A stretch of 14,050 nucleotides of DNA from Dehalococcoidia bacterium. GTDB taxonomy: Bacteria > Chloroflexota > Dehalococcoidia > Lucifugimonadales > Lucifugimonadaceae. Of this stretch, positions 12,591 to 14,050 are shown piece by piece; positions within the stretch are counted from its first letter, which is position 1; each line of letters opens with the position of its first letter. The notes beneath the pieces are model-generated. The model saw only the letters and a list, made by a program, of their open reading frames with translations, made no database searches and was not told the DNA's origin. Both the position numbers and the translations under genes were made by a program. The stretch is from positions 1-14,050 of the forward strand of contig JAAXHR010000154.1 of the NCBI GenBank assembly GCA_012270805.1, written 5' to 3'.

Positions 12591-13748
12591 TTGGTTTCAC
12601 GGTTGTCAATAGCCAACGAATATCTCATCGCCATCGTGATCGCGGTCGTCACCGCACCGCTTGCCGTGGTGTTGCAGATCGTACTGAAGGTAGTAAAACG
12701 CCGTTTCCGTCCGCAGTCTGACGAGGAAGTTCCGACCGCACAGTTCCTAGTACTGGATGCGATCGACGGGCCGGCAGTACTGATGGTTTTAATCGGTGGC
12801 GGAACCGTTGCCGGTTCGATGGCGTTAGCGGACTGGCAGGCGGATCAGAATATCCAGGCCGATTTGGCGCTCGCGGTTCGACGCGTCGGCACGGTTGCGG
12901 TAGTAGCGGTCGTTGCATATGTCGGCTCTCGAATCTCAAGGTTGCTGCTCGATTGGTACGCCGAATTCGTCGCACCTACCACGTCTACGCAGCTAGACGA
13001 CCAACTCGTGCCCTCATTCAAGCGGATGATGCCGATCCTCATCTATTCCTTGGCGATACTATGGGCCCTCTCGATATTCGACATCGCGATCAGCCCATTG
13101 CTGGCAACACTAGGAATCGGTGGCATCGCCATAGCCCTAGCCGCACAACCCACGCTGTCAAACTACTTCGCCGGGACCTACGTCATTTCCGAAGGCGAAA
13201 TCGAGCCCGGCGACTTCATCGAAATCGAAGGCGGGCCATCTGGTTTCGTCGAAGATATCTCCTGGCGCAGCACGAAGCTCCGCTCCCGGTTCAACAACCT
13301 CATCATCATCCCAAACTCGATGATGTCCGACAACATGATCACCAACTACTCGCGGCCGGCTTTGGCAATGAACGTCATCGTCACCGGCGGCGTAAGCTAC
13401 TCCTCCGACCTCGAAAAAGTCGAAGATATCCTGATGGAGGTTGCCAACAAAATCGTTGTCGAATCCGAACACGCCATCACCGAAACCGAACCAAGAGCGG
13501 GATTCAGCACTTTCGGTGACTCCAACATCGACTTTTGGGTTTTCTTGCAGGCGACGGATCGTGCAGGATCGTTCCAGTTGAAGAGCCAGTTGATCAAACA
13601 GATACATCAACGCTTCAACGAAGAGGGCGTCGTAATCAACTACCCCATCCGGCATCTGGTTGTGGATGATGTGCCGGAGAGCGAAGCAACGACAGAGCGC
13701 GAGCCGACACCGCCGGAGCAGATTGTGGAGTTCGTGCGGAAGGGCTAA
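12591..13748 (+). CDS. MscS-family small-conductance mechanosensitive channel
   Basis: This 385-residue inner-membrane protein fits the MscS family, whose heptamers release solutes on hypo-osmotic shock. Hydrophobic segments at about 8-36, 60-81, 92-116 and 146-163 precede the pore helix, LGIGGIAIALAAQPTLSNYF (174-193), matching the Gly/Ala pattern of MscS TM3. The beta domain follows (IEPGDFIEIEGGPSGFVEDISWR, about 204-226, and NLIIIPNS), then the C-terminal alpha/beta domain to about 355 and a charged tail. With four predicted segments plus the pore helix it is larger than E. coli MscS (286). The start is unsure: TTG 12591 directly abuts AGGAAAGG, and TTG 12603 in the same frame lies 12 bases after it. 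Codons switch to a C-ending style between about 12975 and 13525 and back again. Its stop overlaps the convergent aminopeptidase stop. Confidence 0.9.
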   Translation: MVSRLSIANEYLIAIVIAVVTAPLAVVLQIVLKVVKRRFRPQSDEEVPTAQFLVLDAIDGPAVLMVLIGGGTVAGSMALADWQADQNIQADLALAVRRVGTVAVVAVVAYVGSRISRLLLDWYAEFVAPTTSTQLDDQLVPSFKRMMPILIYSLAILWALSIFDIAISPLLATLGIGGIAIALAAQPTLSNYFAGTYVISEGEIEPGDFIEIEGGPSGFVEDISWRSTKLRSRFNNLIIIPNSMMSDNMITNYSRPALAMNVIVTGGVSYSSDLEKVEDILMEVANKIVVESEHAITETEPRAGFSTFGDSNIDFWVFLQATDRAGSFQLKSQLIKQIHQRFNEEGVVINYPIRHLVVDDVPESEATTEREPTPPEQIVEFVRKG

Positions 13749-14050
13749 TCCTCCGCCAACAACCAATCCGTGAGTGGCCCAGTTTCACGCTGGCGGGATG
13801 CGACGTTTATGTCGAGGCGTTCGAGATGCTGTTCGAGTGTGAGTTCTCCGGTGGGAACGCTGTGGGTTTCGAAGAAATTCTTTACGTCGGCTGCCTGCTT
13901 AGGCTTGGAGAGTGCTTGGACGCCGCTGACCATCCTGACGATGCTGTTGTCGGGGTACATGTCCAGCATTTCGTCCCAGTGTGACGTGATGAACTCCCAC
14001 GCTGAGAACCCGTGGTGGCGGTTGAACATGGCACCGCCTGCGAGGTACGG
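13745..14050 (-). CDS. M1-family aminopeptidase, C-terminal (ERAP1_C-like) fragment
   Basis: The minus-strand frame is open from the right edge to TAG 13747-13745, giving 101 residues; the 5' part lies outside the window. Segments such as AWEFITSHWDEMLDMYP, followed by a short helix pair, VKNFFETHSVPTGELTLEQ and a final NVASRQRETGPLTDWL, resemble the end of the helical C-terminal domain of puromycin-sensitive-type aminopeptidases (relatives of ERAP1 and PepN-like M1 enzymes). The HExxH zinc site would be far upstream and is not visible, so the family call rests on this domain alone. The ATG at 14029 is internal, since the frame continues upstream as PYLAGGA. The gene overlaps the channel gene by four bases, tail to tail. 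Confidence 0.72.
   Translation of the reverse strand, partial: PYLAGGAMFNRHHGFSAWEFITSHWDEMLDMYPDNSIVRMVSGVQALSKPKQAADVKNFFETHSVPTGELTLEQHLERLDINVASRQRETGPLTDWLLAED

Noticed and set aside
1..14050. CRISPR array, insertion sequence, defence system or toxin-antitoxin pair
   Set aside because: No regularly spaced repeats, transposase motifs, terminal inverted repeats or small paired genes were seen on either strand.

Overview
The window looks like an ordinary core-genome stretch of a free-living bacterium with moderate GC. The gene set suggests Chloroflexota, possibly a Dehalococcoidia/SAR202-like lineage: amidohydrolase-2 paralogues, an HpcH/HpaI aldolase, a mannonate-dehydratase-like enzyme, a split glycine decarboxylase, a MidA-type methyltransferase and a ThrRS without a TGS domain. 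That placement is an inference from gene content, not a phylogeny. No mobile element, CRISPR array, integrase, toxin-antitoxin pair or phage gene was seen, and no stretch longer than 300 bases lacks a gene.

Layout. (1) Positions 1-117 hold the 3' end of an amidohydrolase gene. (2) Positions 206-609 hold three tRNA genes: Leu(CAG), Arg(GCG) and Val(GAC). All have encoded CCA ends, and the Val gene has its own sigma70-like promoter. (3) A 250-base, hairpin-rich leader precedes thrS (869-2662). (4) On the minus strand, an amidohydrolase (4353-3472) and an HpcH/HpaI-family aldolase (3465-2674) form a two-gene operon convergent with thrS. The amidohydrolase resembles the partial gene at the left edge. 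(5) From 4592 the plus strand carries citrate synthase, a MidA/NDUFAF7-like methyltransferase, gcvT, gcvH, gcvPA and gcvPB. The gaps are 12, 35, 86 and 6 bases, and the last pair overlaps by 4. (6) A mannonate-dehydratase-family gene (11496-12506) follows, ending in tandem hairpins. (7) An MscS-type mechanosensitive channel (12591-13748) overlaps by 4 bases the convergent C-terminal part of an M1-family aminopeptidase (to the right edge, minus strand).

How the genes work together. gcvT, gcvH, gcvPA and gcvPB supply the T, H and two-subunit P proteins of the glycine cleavage system. The L protein (dihydrolipoamide dehydrogenase) is not here and must be encoded elsewhere. Citrate synthase next to this cluster ties one-carbon/glycine catabolism to the TCA cycle in one probable transcription unit. 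The amidohydrolase-aldolase pair looks catabolic (hydrolysis or decarboxylation, then retro-aldol cleavage to pyruvate or a related oxo-acid), but its substrate cannot be read from sequence.

I found no clearly new system. The points most worth checking are: the thrS leader, with an upstream ORF that has a possible ribosome site and four threonine codons just before thrS; the aldolase with Thr where the family has its pyruvate-binding Arg; sharp switches of synonymous codon use inside genes; the tRNA-Arg(GCG); and gcvH and gcvPA lying in one frame separated by a single amber codon.
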